From: Hyphomonadaceae bacterium
Lineage (GTDB): Bacteria; Pseudomonadota; Alphaproteobacteria; Caulobacterales; Hyphomonadaceae
Length of the DNA: 64,000 nt
NCBI GenBank assembly: GCA_024743315.1
Contig: JANSWU010000003.1
Coordinates: 124,001-188,000, forward strand
Direction: 5' to 3'
The position numbers and the translations under genes are program-made. The notes below the pieces were generated by a model that had not been told where the DNA came from, ran no database searches, and worked only from the letters and a program-made list of their open reading frames with translations. Each line of letters begins with the position of its first letter. The first letter of the stretch is position 1. Shown here one piece after another: positions 49,862 through 60,551 of this stretch.

Positions 49862-51325
49862 TCAGGCTTCCCACCAATCTCGTTCGTCCCTGCGAAGCAT
49901 CAATCGGGCTTCGACCGGACCGTCCTCCAAGCCAGCCTGATAGGATTCCATTGGCACTTCGGCCTGCTCCCAGGCTTCAAGCAAACCATCAACCCATTTC
50001 CAGGCCGCTTCGACTTCTTCCCGGCGCATGAAGAGTGACAGATTTCCACGCACCACATCCATTAAAAGACGCTCATACGCATCTGGATAACGCACCAGGA
50101 AATTGTCGGCATAAGCGAGGTTGAGCGGCAAAGACTTGATGCGCAGACCACCCGGGCCGGGTTCCTTGATTTGCAAATACAGGCGCACGCCTTCGTCTGG
50201 CTGGACATTGATCACCAGGCGATTGGACTGTGTCCCGGCATCACCGAACATGGAATGCGGGGTCTCTCGGAACTGGACGACAATTTCCGAATGGCGATCT
50301 TTCATTCTCTTGCCGGTTCGCAAATAGAATGGCACGCGCGCCCAGCGCCAATTATCAATGGCGGCTTTGATCGCAACAAAAGTCTCAGTGCTGCTATCTT
50401 GACCGAGTTCTTCGAGATAGCCCGGCACCGGCTCACCTTTGACAGCCCCCGCTTTGTATTGCGCCCGGACCGTGTTTCTTTTGGCGCGCTCAGCCGTGAT
50501 CGGACGCAACGCTTCCAGAACCTTGATCTTCTCGGTGCGAATTGCGTCACCATTGATCGAGTTTGGTGGTTCCATTGCAATCAGGCAAAGCAATTGCAGC
50601 AAATGGTTCTGGACCATATCCCGCAACGCGCCGGACCCATCATAATAGCCTGCGCGATCTCCAACCCCATAATGCTCCGCCACCGTAATCTGGATGTGAT
50701 CAATCGCGGTTCGATTCCAAAGCGGTTCGAACAGCGAATTGGCGAATCGCAGCACCATCAAATTCTGGACTGTCTCTTTGCCGAGATAATGGTCGATGCG
50801 GTAAATGCATTCCTCTTTGAACACCGCACCAACACCGGCATTAATGGCGTGAGCTGACGCGAGATCCGTACCAATCGGCTTTTCCAGTACAACGCGCGCC
50901 GATGGCGTGTTCAGACCTGCGGCGCCAAGCGCTTCACAAATCGGGACATAAATCTTGGGCGTGACCGCCAGATAAAAGACCAGCGGTCGGTCATCTGACA
51001 GTTTCAGATGTTGCTTAAGGGCGCTCCAGTCGGCATCCGACTGAGTTGCATCCATAGCGACATAGTGCAGGTGCTTCTCGAACTTCTTCCACTCGGACTT
51101 GTTAAGCGCATCCGGAGTCGCCTCTTCGCATGCTTCGAAGGCAAAGGCCCGAAAGCCCTTATCGTCCATCTCGGACCTAGAGATGCCGACGATGCGGCAA
51201 TCCTCGGGGATTTGACCATCCGCCCAACGATGATAGAGCGCAGGCAGTAGCTTACGCTGAGCGAGATCGCCCGTGCCACCGAAGATAACTATGTCGAACG
51301 AGCCGACGGGAATAAACTCCGCCAT
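49862..51325 (-). CDS. zwf: Glucose-6-phosphate 1-dehydrogenase
   Basis: 487 residues. NADP-dependent entry step of the Entner–Doudoroff and pentose phosphate pathways. Cofactor motif IVIFGGTGDLAQRKLLPALY, EKPIGTDLASA, and the active-site RIDHYLGKETVQN. First gene of the operon. GGGAGC precedes the ATG. A promoter candidate with a small palindrome lies upstream. Confidence 0.96.
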   Translation of the reverse strand: MAEFIPVGSFDIVIFGGTGDLAQRKLLPALYHRWADGQIPEDCRIVGISRSEMDDKGFRAFAFEACEEATPDALNKSEWKKFEKHLHYVAMDATQSDADWSALKQHLKLSDDRPLVFYLAVTPKIYVPICEALGAAGLNTPSARVVLEKPIGTDLASAHAINAGVGAVFKEECIYRIDHYLGKETVQNLMVLRFANSLFEPLWNRTAIDHIQITVAEHYGVGDRAGYYDGSGALRDMVQNHLLQLLCLIAMEPPNSINGDAIRTEKIKVLEALRPITAERAKRNTVRAQYKAGAVKGEPVPGYLEELGQDSSTETFVAIKAAIDNWRWARVPFYLRTGKRMKDRHSEIVVQFRETPHSMFGDAGTQSNRLVINVQPDEGVRLYLQIKEPGPGGLRIKSLPLNLAYADNFLVRYPDAYERLLMDVVRGNLSLFMRREEVEAAWKWVDGLLEAWEQAEVPMESYQAGLEDGPVEARLMLRRDERDWWEA

Positions 51326-51358
51326 ACCGCTCCCTTTTAATGCAAATTTCTCCCCGTC

Positions 51359-51387
51359 CGTATGCGCTGACGTGACAGCGGTGTCAA
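51359..51387 (-). promoter_or_regulatory. Predicted zwf promoter with overlapping TGACA/TGTCA palindrome
   Basis: On the minus strand TTGACA (51387–51382) and CATACG (51364–51359) are 17 bases apart, 34 bases before the zwf ATG. The -35 is part of a palindrome TGACA-GCGG-TGTCA at 51373–51386, placed where a repressor would act. The -10 is weak. Regulator unknown. Confidence 0.4.
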
Positions 51388-51435
51388 CTTTCCTCTGACG
51401 CCAATCCTTCGCGCAATTACCCGCCTTCAGGCACA

Positions 51436-51464
51436 GAAAAACCCCGACTGCGGCGCAGTCGGGG
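51436..51464 (-). terminator. Intrinsic terminator after ilvC
   Basis: CCCCGACTGC (51442–51451) pairs perfectly with GCAGTCGGGG (51455–51464) around a three-base loop. On the minus strand a run of five T follows (51441–51437). It lies 22 bases after the ilvC stop and ends the ilv operon before zwf. Confidence 0.9.
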
Positions 51465-51486
51465 CTATTCTCAACTCAACACGCCC

Positions 51487-53581
<2,095 letters not shown>

Positions 53582-53585
<4 letters not shown>

Positions 53586-54127
53586 CCTTTTTCGGCCCCT
53601 CGCTTGATGGAAAGCACGCCCGTGCGGCTCACCTCGACCAAGCCGAGCGGGTCCATAAGCGCGCAGAATTGATCAATTTTATCGCTCGCGCCGGTGAGTT
53701 CGAAGATGAAGCTCTTATTCGTCGTATCGATCACCCGGGCGCGGAAGATCTCAGAAATGCGCAGCGCTTCGACGCGCTTATCACCTTCGCCGGCAACCTT
53801 GATCAAGGCCAGCTCGCGCTCGATTCCGCGTTTCGATTTTGTGATGTCCGTGACACTGGCAACCGGTACCAGGCGCAGCAATTGCGCTTCAATTTGTTCC
53901 AGCGTGTGGGCCGTTCCTGCCGTTACGATCGTGATGCGCGAACGATGACGGTCACGGTCAACCTCGGCAACGGTCAGACTTTCAATATTATAGCCACGGG
54001 CTGAAAACAGCCCGACCACGCGGCCGAGGACGCCGGGTTCATTGTCGACGAGCACGGCGAGGGTACGTCGCTCTTCAGCCTCATCGACGTGGCTCATATC
54101 ATAGGCGCTGGCGGGACTATCGCTCAC
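53582..54127 (-). CDS. ilvN: Acetolactate synthase small (regulatory) subunit
   Basis: 181 residues. Binds valine and gives feedback control to IlvB. The N-terminal ACT domain reads RRTLAVLVDNEPGVLGRVVGLFSARGYNIESL (two pieces: DNEPGVLGRV and FSARGYNIESL), with the C-terminal small-subunit domain containing LALIKVAGEGDKR and FELTGASDKIDQF. Overlaps the unknown gene upstream and the glycosyltransferase gene downstream by four bases each. Confidence 0.95.
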
Positions 54128-54804
54128 TGCACGGTCTCCTTCCGCTCACCGAGCGTGATGCCGGGGCGTCTTGATTTCAGGATTGTTTTCAGCGCGTTGG
54201 CGCGATCTACGGCGTCTCCGCGGTGATCCATACGCTGATCATCATATCGATCGATCACCAGGTCGCGGCGACGGGGATCAAGATGGGCCTGGAGTTCAGA
54301 CACCAAGAGGCGTCGACAATCGTCGATGAACTCAGCGCTATTATCAGCGGTCGGACCGCCTTGCCGGGTCAGCGCCTCGATTTCGTAATAGGCAAACATC
54401 AGCGCATCGAGGATGGGTGGGCGAGAGCCGCGATAGGCGCCTTCTTTCTCACCGCCTTTGCTCTCCGGATCAATGTTCGGAAAGAACAAACGGCCGCGCT
54501 CGACCAAGGATGACATGGCCAGCATGAGATTGACCCGTTGCTGAAAGAAGCTCGCATCATTCGCCTGGTGCTGACGGGTCCGCGCGAACATGGCGGCACG
54601 ATTGAGCACATCGATACAGGCATTACCCCAGCCGAGACTTTGCGCATCGACGCTATGGCGCAAGTTCTCCAATTGCAGGGCACGTTGCTTGCGGGTTTCG
54701 TTTCGACTGACCAGCGCGCCAAATACGGCAACCGCTGCGGACAATAATGCGACCGCAATTTCAATATGATTCTGTAGCCAGGCGAACAGGTTTTCAAAGC
54801 CCAT
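54124..54804 (-). CDS. Membrane-anchored protein of unknown function inside the ilv operon
   Basis: 226 residues from ATG 54804 (AAGGGGG five bases upstream); a start at 54873 would overlap ilvB and add 23. One membrane helix near the N-terminus (IEIAVALLSAAVAVFGALVS) precedes a helical cytoplasmic domain with LENLRHSVDAQSLGWGN, RQHQANDASFFQQRVNLML, LDALMFAYYEIEALTR and a basic C-terminal tail. I recognise no family. The GC content and codons look like its neighbours. It lies between ilvB and ilvN, which normally adjoin, and overlaps ilvN by four bases. Confidence 0.75.
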   Translation of the reverse strand: MGFENLFAWLQNHIEIAVALLSAAVAVFGALVSRNETRKQRALQLENLRHSVDAQSLGWGNACIDVLNRAAMFARTRQHQANDASFFQQRVNLMLAMSSLVERGRLFFPNIDPESKGGEKEGAYRGSRPPILDALMFAYYEIEALTRQGGPTADNSAEFIDDCRRLLVSELQAHLDPRRRDLVIDRYDDQRMDHRGDAVDRANALKTILKSRRPGITLGERKETVQ

Positions 54805-54872
54805 GGCGACCCCCTTGTCCAAGGAGACGCTTCTGCCAGAGCCGGCGGCGGTGGGAAAGACACCAGATGACA

Positions 54873-56645
54873 TCAAACGAGCTTTCTTCCCGCCTCATCG
54901 ATTTCGTCTCCGGTTATTTCTGATAGGATCATCTCATTATGGGCCGCCCCCGATGGGATCATTGGCAGGCAATTCTCGGCCTTGGTCACCCGGCAATCGA
55001 AGACGACAGGACCATCATAATCGATCATTTCCTGGATCTTCGTATCCAGCTCGGTCGGATCGTCGCAAACCAAGCCAAGCGCGCCATAGGCTTCGGCCAG
55101 TTTGACAAAGTCCGGGAGGCTTTCGGAATAGGAATGTGAATAGCGCTCGCCATGCAGTAATTCCTGCCATTGGCGCACCATGCCCATCCATTCATTATTG
55201 AGAATGAAAATCTTGATTGGCAGCTTGTGCTGGACGGCCGTCGAGACCTCTTGCAGCACCATCTGGACCGAGGCTTCGCCGGCAATATCGATCACGAGGG
55301 CCTCGCGATGTGCCGCCTGAATACCGACCGCTGCCGGCAAACCGTATCCCATGGTGCCGAGCCCGCCGCTGGTCATCCAGCGATTAGGCTGTTCAAAATG
55401 ATAGTGCTGCGCGGCCCACATTTGGTGCTGCCCTACCTCAGTGGAAACATAAGTTTCGCGATCCTTGGTCAGCTCATACAGACGTTCGATCGCGTATTGC
55501 GGTTTGATCTCGGTCTTGGATGGCGCATAAGCGAAGCAATTGCGTGCCCGCCAGGTCTCGATTTGAGCTTTCCAATCTGACAAATCCTGCGGCTTGGTTT
55601 TACCCCAGGCCGTGATCAACGCCTTTAGCGCTTTGCCGGAATCAGCAATGACCGGCACGTCCGCGCGGATCACTTTATTGATTGAGCTGGGATCAATATC
55701 GATATGGATCTTCTTTGACCCGGGTGAAAAGGCATCAATCCGCCCGGTGACCCGGTCATCGAAGCGCGCGCCGACGCAAATCATCAGATCGCAATCATGC
55801 ATGGCATTGTTCGCTTCATAGGAACCATGCATGCCAAGCATGCCGAGCCAGTCTTGGTGGCTGGCAGGGAACGCACCAAGCCCCATGAGCGTGGAAGTGA
55901 CCGGGATGCCGGTCATGGCCTGCAATTCACGCAGCGCCGCGCTCGCCTCAGGTCCGGAATTGATGACACCGCCGCCCGTATAGAAAACCGGACGCCGTGC
56001 CTTCTTCATGAGCGCAATCGCCTGTTTGATCGCCTTTGGATCCGGCTCGGTCTGCGGTTTATATGTTGCCTTGCGAATGCCCTCTTTGCCAACATAAGTC
56101 CCGGTCGCGAATTGAACATCTTTGGGAATATCGATCACAACCGGACCTGGGCGCCCGGTGGTCGCGATCAGGAAGGCTTCATGAATGGTTCGCGCGAGAT
56201 CTTCAACATCCATGACCAGATAATTGTGCTTGGCGCAGCAACGGGTGATCCCAACCGTGTCGCATTCCTGGAAGGCGTCCGTACCGATCAAATGGGTCGG
56301 CACCTGTCCGGTGATGACCACCATCGGGATCGAGTCCATCATCGCATCGGTGATCGGGGTCACCATATTGGTCGCCCCCGGTCCGGAGGTCACAAGCGCA
56401 ACGCCGGCTTTGCCTGTTGATCTTGCATAGCCTTCGGCCGCGTGCCCTGCCCCCTGTTCATGTCGCACGAGAACATGCTGAATGGCCGGCTCGTTGAACA
56501 AAGCGTCATAGATCGGCAACACCGCCCCGCCCGGATACCCGAACATCACTTCCACGCCCTGTTCCTTCAGCGCTGTAATGACAATTTCCGCGCCAGTCAT
56601 TTGGCGGGCTTTGGTCTTGGCCTTAGGTTTGGTCTGCATGTCCAT
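54873..56645 (-). CDS. ilvB: Acetolactate synthase large (catalytic) subunit
   Basis: 590 residues. ThDP/FAD enzyme joining two pyruvates (or pyruvate and 2-oxobutyrate). [19 protein letters not shown] at the N-terminus with the catalytic Glu in the [20 protein letters not shown] [15 protein letters not shown] block; ThDP/Mg2+ motif near [16 protein letters not shown] and [12 protein letters not shown]. In the ThDP motif Gly-Glu-Ala replaces the usual Gly-Asp-Gly/Ala. An attenuator with a Val/Leu/Ile leader peptide precedes it. AAGGACC lies before the ATG. Confidence 0.95.
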   Translation of the reverse strand: MDMQTKPKAKTKARQMTGAEIVITALKEQGVEVMFGYPGGAVLPIYDALFNEPAIQHVLVRHEQGAGHAAEGYARSTGKAGVALVTSGPGATNMVTPITDAMMDSIPMVVITGQVPTHLIGTDAFQECDTVGITRCCAKHNYLVMDVEDLARTIHEAFLIATTGRPGPVVIDIPKDVQFATGTYVGKEGIRKATYKPQTEPDPKAIKQAIALMKKARRPVFYTGGGVINSGPEASAALRELQAMTGIPVTSTLMGLGAFPASHQDWLGMLGMHGSYEANNAMHDCDLMICVGARFDDRVTGRIDAFSPGSKKIHIDIDPSSINKVIRADVPVIADSGKALKALITAWGKTKPQDLSDWKAQIETWRARNCFAYAPSKTEIKPQYAIERLYELTKDRETYVSTEVGQHQMWAAQHYHFEQPNRWMTSGGLGTMGYGLPAAVGIQAAHREALVIDIAGEASVQMVLQEVSTAVQHKLPIKIFILNNEWMGMVRQWQELLHGERYSHSYSESLPDFVKLAEAYGALGLVCDDPTELDTKIQEMIDYDGPVVFDCRVTKAENCLPMIPSGAAHNEMILSEITGDEIDEAGRKLV

Positions 56646-56693
56646 GATCTTGGTCCTTGAAGATTTGCAGGGGGTGACGGGTGGGGTGAGGTT

Positions 56694-56721
56694 AAAAAAA
56701 AGGGTCTCTGGTGAGAGACCC
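56694..56721 (-). terminator. Attenuator terminator of the ilvB leader
   Basis: GGGTCTCT (56702–56709) and AGAGACCC (56714–56721) form a perfect 8-base stem with a 4-base loop. On the minus strand it is followed by eight T (56701–56694), a strong intrinsic terminator 49 bases before the ilvB start. With the leader peptide and stem upstream it makes a ribosome-controlled attenuator. Confidence 0.9.
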
Positions 56722-56729
56722 TGTTAAAA

Positions 56730-56770
56730 GCACCTGCGGCTGACGGTGTGTGGAACGTCAGCGCAGGTGC
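56730..56770 (-). promoter_or_regulatory. Leader RNA stem (pause/antiterminator) of the ilvB attenuator
   Basis: GCACCTGCGGCTGACG (56730–56745) pairs with CGTCAGCGCAGGTGC (56756–56770), one bulged base, 10-base loop. The right-hand arm on the minus strand overlaps the last four codons of the leader peptide, so ribosome position decides whether the stem forms. Confidence 0.75.
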
Positions 56771-56799
56771 CTAATAACGAGTACGACTGTTGGACGCAT
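56758..56799 (-). CDS. ilvB operon leader peptide
   Basis: 13 codons, reading MRPTVVLVIRHLR and then TGA. Five consecutive codons (5–9) are Val-Val-Leu-Val-Ile, exactly the three products of the pathway encoded downstream. GGGAGG lies about nine bases before the ATG, so it is well translated. Shortage of charged Val/Leu/Ile tRNA should stall the ribosome before the stem at 56730–56770 and prevent termination. Too short for ordinary gene finders. Confidence 0.88.
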   Translation of the reverse strand: MRPTVVLVIRHLR

Positions 56800-56827
56800 G
56801 AAGCGTTTCCTCCCAAAAGTTAATTGG

Positions 56828-56856
56828 GGCATATCTTACCAATTAACCCCCGTCAA
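56828..56856 (-). promoter_or_regulatory. Predicted ilvB operon promoter with overlapping 9-base palindrome
   Basis: On the minus strand TTGACG (56856–56851) and TATGCC (56833–56828) are 17 bases apart, placing the start near 56821, just ahead of the leader ribosome-binding site. The -35 lies within the last codons of miaA. GTTAATTGG (56819–56827) and CCAATTAAC (56839–56847) form a perfect inverted repeat with 11 bases between, covering the spacer to the start site; a repressor site is inferred. Confidence 0.5.
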
Positions 56857-57775
56857 CCTCCTTATAAAGGGCATGAATTACCCGTAATCGGTCTTCGATG
56901 GCGAGACTTGGGATGCGCGGCCAGAACGGGAATTGCCGGCCGATCCAGGTGAATTGTCGCTTCGCATAGCGCCGTGTGTCGCGTTTGGCGTTCTCGGCTG
57001 CAGCCTCGGCGCTCATTTCGCCGCGCAAATAGGCGATTAGCCAGGGAATGCCATGCGCCTTCATGGCAGGTAAGTCTTCGGGCAGGTTTTGCCCGGCCAG
57101 CCCGCGTGCTTCTTCCATGGCGCCTTCCATCAGCATGCCTTCAAATCGGCGATCGATGCGCGCATAAAGCCGCGCCCGCGCCGGCGTGAGCGCCACGCCA
57201 ATCCATTCGTCCGGCCCGAGAATGGGACGGCCTTTCTTGCCCTGGAAACTGGCAATCGACTTGCCTGTCGCCAACCAGACTTCGAGCGCGCGCGCCAGCC
57301 TTTGGCGATCCCCTTCGCCCAAACGTTCAGCCGTTTCGCGATCGACTTGTTCTAGCTTTTCGCGCAAAGCCGGCACGCCGCCCGCCTTGTGGAGCTCATT
57401 GACCTCTGCGCGTATATCTTCTGGCACGGGCGGGATTTCAGAGAGCCCTTCAATCAAAGCGAGATGGTATAATCCGGTGCCTCCGATGACGATTGGGACT
57501 TTGCCGCGTCGCTGGACTTTCGCGATCACTGGCTTGATGTCTTCCAGCCATTTGCCGGTCGAGTATCGCTCACCGGCCGCAACATGCCCGAACAGATGAT
57601 GCTCTATCCCGTCCATTTCAGCGGCCGCTGGCCGTGCCGAGATGACGCGAAGATCGCGGTAGACCTGCATCGAATCCGCGTTAATCACCTCCCCGTCCAA
57701 ACGCTTGGCGAGCGCCACGGACAAAGCCGACTTACCACTCGCGGTCGGACCATGAATTAGGATTGCAGGCTTCAT
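56843..57775 (-). CDS. miaA: tRNA dimethylallyltransferase
   Basis: 310 residues. Adds a dimethylallyl group to A37 of tRNAs reading UNN codons. P-loop IHGPTASGKSALSVALA, then INADSMQVYRDL and VIGGTGLYHLALIEGL, and the C-terminal RRYAKRQFTWIGRQF. ATG at 57775 begins MKPAILI; a longer reading would enter the divergent serB. Its 3' end carries the ilvB promoter. MiaA is often a neighbour of ilvB in alphaproteobacteria. Confidence 0.96.
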   Translation of the reverse strand: MKPAILIHGPTASGKSALSVALAKRLDGEVINADSMQVYRDLRVISARPAAAEMDGIEHHLFGHVAAGERYSTGKWLEDIKPVIAKVQRRGKVPIVIGGTGLYHLALIEGLSEIPPVPEDIRAEVNELHKAGGVPALREKLEQVDRETAERLGEGDRQRLARALEVWLATGKSIASFQGKKGRPILGPDEWIGVALTPARARLYARIDRRFEGMLMEGAMEEARGLAGQNLPEDLPAMKAHGIPWLIAYLRGEMSAEAAAENAKRDTRRYAKRQFTWIGRQFPFWPRIPSLAIEDRLRVIHALYKEVDGG

Positions 57776-57826
57776 GTATTCAGTCGTAAGAAGCGGGGCG
57801 CGAAGCGTAAAGTCAGGAATGCTGCG

Positions 57827-58762
57827 ATGACGGCCAAAACCCTCCGATCCTCTCATATTGCGACCGCCGTCGCGCCGGTCTCCTTCGGCTTCATGAAGTT
57901 GGGCTCTGTACTGGAGTCGGCGTGCGACGCCGCAGGCTTGATCCAGACCAGCCATGTCCGCCTGCTTGGTACCGAAGAAAGATGGGCCGCGGTCGAAATC
58001 GCAGTGGCGCTCGGCGACGCGGATATTAAGGTTGCCAGAGGGGTCCTGGCAAAAGCCTTCGAGGGGCGCGCCGACATTGCTCTCATCCCAGCGCGAAACC
58101 GCAAGAAGCGCCTCCTGATATCGGATATGGATTCAACCATAATCGAACAGGAGTGCCTCGATGAGCTCGCCGCTTATGCAGGGCTAAAAGACGAGATTGC
58201 CGCGATCACCGCCCGGGCTATGGCTGGAGAACTTGATTTCGAAGGCGCGCTCACCGAGCGCGTCGGCAAACTAGTGGGATTGCCCCTGACAGCGCTGCAA
58301 CAATGCTATGATGAGCGCATCACGCTTATGCCTGGCGCTAAGACGCTGACAGCAACCATGGCCGCCAATCGCGCCTATTGCCTGCTTGTGTCGGGGGGCT
58401 TCACTTTCTTTACCTCTCGGGTCGCGGAAGCCGCCGGATTTCAAGGGGATCGCGGCAATGTCCTACTCGATAATGGCACTGCCCTTACGGGTGCTGTCGC
58501 TCGCCCCATCCTCGGACGGGAAGCCAAGCTCGACGCCCTGGATGATGCGGCTTTCGCCAATGGACTGAACCGACATGATGCGATCGCCATGGGCGACGGC
58601 GCCAATGATCTCGCTATGATTGAAGCAGCGGGCATGGGGCTAGCTGTGCACGCCAAGCCGATTGTTGCAGAAGCGGCAGATGCGGCGATCAACCTGACCG
58701 ATTTGACCGCAGCCCTGTATTTCCAGGGTTATTCGGACAGTGAGATCGTCTGGCGGGAATAA
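57827..58762 (+). CDS. serB: Phosphoserine phosphatase
   Basis: 311 residues. Last step of serine synthesis. HAD motif I ISDMDSTIIEQECLDEL, motif II LLVSGGFTFFT, motif III/IV AIAMGDGANDLAMIEAAG with the metal-binding Asp pair. An N-terminal 100-residue region of ACT-like type precedes the catalytic domain. Divergent from miaA (51 bases) and abuts the stop of the Deg protease gene. Confidence 0.95.
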   Translation: MTAKTLRSSHIATAVAPVSFGFMKLGSVLESACDAAGLIQTSHVRLLGTEERWAAVEIAVALGDADIKVARGVLAKAFEGRADIALIPARNRKKRLLISDMDSTIIEQECLDELAAYAGLKDEIAAITARAMAGELDFEGALTERVGKLVGLPLTALQQCYDERITLMPGAKTLTATMAANRAYCLLVSGGFTFFTSRVAEAAGFQGDRGNVLLDNGTALTGAVARPILGREAKLDALDDAAFANGLNRHDAIAMGDGANDLAMIEAAGMGLAVHAKPIVAEAADAAINLTDLTAALYFQGYSDSEIVWRE

Positions 58763-60202
58763 TTACCCGCGGACCTCAATATCGATGGCCTGGAACATGG
58801 TCTGAGTTTGGCGGTAGATACGCAGCAACAAGGGCTGACCTTCCCGGCGGGTTGCTTCATCCATCGCGATTAAAGCTTCCTCCGGCGTTTCGACGGTTTC
58901 GAACGCCATTTCCATCACCACATCACCTTTACGCAGTTTGCCGAAACTCGGACCGCGCGGTGATACGGAGCGCACCAGAACGCCATTCACATCATTTGGA
59001 ATGCGATAGCGCCGACGGTCCGTTTCTGACAATTCCACAAAGTCGACGCCGAGTGGATTGTCGGTCAGCGTGCTATCGGTTTCGATCGTCTCATCGTCTG
59101 CCTCATCTTCATCCGAGGTCAGCTCACCAAGCTCAAACGTAACGGTGCGGCGACGTCCGTCACGCACAAGTTCTACATCCACTTGTTTGCCAATCTCGGT
59201 GTCAGCGACGATCCGGCTCAAGGCCCGCTCATTAACCACGGGCCGGCCATCAAACATCAAGATCAGATCGCCGACTTCGAAGTCTGCTTTTGAAGCCGGT
59301 CCATCATCTGCGATACGGGTCAGGATCACACCGGTGCCCTCCTCAAGGCCATAAGCCTGGGCGAGATCGCGATCGGCATTCTGGATATTGACCCCGAACC
59401 AGCCGCGGCGGGCTTTCCCGAACTCGACGAGCTGATCACTGATCTGGCGCGCGAGATTTGATGGGATCGAAAAGCCAAGCCCTACAGAGCCACCGGTGGG
59501 CGTGATGATGGCAGTGTTTACTCCGAGAACTTCGCCATTCAGGTTGAACAGCGGTCCACCGGAATTCCCCGAATTGATTGCCGCGTCCGTCTGGATGTAA
59601 TTGTCATAATTGCCAGATTGAATGTCGCGATTGCGGGCTGAGACGATCCCGACCGAAACCGATCCGCCAAACCCGAACGGATTGCCAATCGCCATGACCC
59701 AATCACCGACCTGCGCCTGTTCGCTATCGGCCCATTCGACAAACGGGAATGGCTCATCCTGCTCGACTTTCAAAACGGCGATATCGGTCGCCTCATCGGT
59801 ACCGATCAGTTCGGCCCGCAGGGTCCGTCCGTCTGAGAATACGGCATTGATTTCATCGGCGCCGCTGATCACGTGATCATTGGTCACGATCAAACCTTCC
59901 GGGGAGATCACAAAGCCCGAGCCCAGCGCCCCTTCCTGGCTGAAGCCTTCCGGATCGCGGCCAAAAAACGGGTTAAACTCGCTCAAGGGTTCACCGTCTT
60001 CAAACATCGGTAAATCATTGGCGATGACTTTCGATGTGGTGATGTTGACCACGGCGGGCATCAACCGCTTCGACAAGTCAGTGAAGCTTTCGGGCCGCAC
60101 CTGCTGGTCAACCCGTTCCGTCTGGTCGGTCAGCGACTCCTGCGCGAGGACAGGACCCGTCCCGAGCATAACCAAGGCGATTACAGACAGTGAACGGCGC
60201 AT
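58763..60202 (-). CDS. Do/DegP-like periplasmic serine protease
   Basis: 479 residues. Signal peptide ending VLAQ. Trypsin-like domain with His in VTNDHVISGADE, Asp in ATDIAVLKVEQDE and Ser in INSGNSGGPLFN, followed by two PDZ domains (about 275–365 and 400–479) separated by an acidic stretch (TSDEDEADDETIETD). Degrades or holds misfolded envelope proteins. Follows hflK–hflC–DUF2065 on the same strand, the usual alphaproteobacterial order. Confidence 0.95.
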   Translation of the reverse strand: MRRSLSVIALVMLGTGPVLAQESLTDQTERVDQQVRPESFTDLSKRLMPAVVNITTSKVIANDLPMFEDGEPLSEFNPFFGRDPEGFSQEGALGSGFVISPEGLIVTNDHVISGADEINAVFSDGRTLRAELIGTDEATDIAVLKVEQDEPFPFVEWADSEQAQVGDWVMAIGNPFGFGGSVSVGIVSARNRDIQSGNYDNYIQTDAAINSGNSGGPLFNLNGEVLGVNTAIITPTGGSVGLGFSIPSNLARQISDQLVEFGKARRGWFGVNIQNADRDLAQAYGLEEGTGVILTRIADDGPASKADFEVGDLILMFDGRPVVNERALSRIVADTEIGKQVDVELVRDGRRRTVTFELGELTSDEDEADDETIETDSTLTDNPLGVDFVELSETDRRRYRIPNDVNGVLVRSVSPRGPSFGKLRKGDVVMEMAFETVETPEEALIAMDEATRREGQPLLLRIYRQTQTMFQAIDIEVRG

Positions 60203-60279
60203 CTAGATTCGTCTCCTACAGATGTAACCTACATCTTATTCGTAAGTACGGCCTTATCTGGGCAAGGCGCAAGCCTTTG

Positions 60280-60477
60280 TCACCCACCGAATCTTACCAT
60301 CACATAAAGTAATAGGCCGCCAATCGCCATTGACCACAATCCAGACTGTCGAATGGTCGATTCCGGCATCTCGGCGAGCCAAGCGCCAAATTTCTTCATT
60401 GCATCCGGGGCACCCGCATAGATGGCCCCTTCCAAAAGAAACCAAAGCCCGATGCCCGCTAGAATAATCGTCAGCAT
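60280..60477 (-). CDS. DUF2065 family small membrane protein
   Basis: 65 residues, two membrane helices (LTIILAGIGLWFLLEGAIYA and SGLWSMAIGGLLLYVMVRFG) with the family motif PDAMKKFGAWLAEMP between. Function unknown; it typically lies between hflC and a deg gene, as here, 74 bases after hflC and 77 before the Deg ATG. Confidence 0.85.
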   Translation of the reverse strand: MLTIILAGIGLWFLLEGAIYAGAPDAMKKFGAWLAEMPESTIRQSGLWSMAIGGLLLYVMVRFGG

Positions 60478-60551
60478 AATCCGCCAACTCCCGAATCAAC
60501 AACCCCGCCGCAGCTTACGCTGGACGGGGTTGTTTGGATATGGCGGTGGCG

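Noticed and set aside
50690-50730. GGTTCGATTCC resembling a tRNA T-loop
   Set aside because: Lies within the zwf coding sequence and no acceptor or anticodon stem can be drawn around it.
60254-60502. 82-codon minus-strand frame overlapping the DUF2065 gene
   Set aside because: The other frame at 60280–60477 has two membrane helices and the DUF2065 motif; this one is its shadow.
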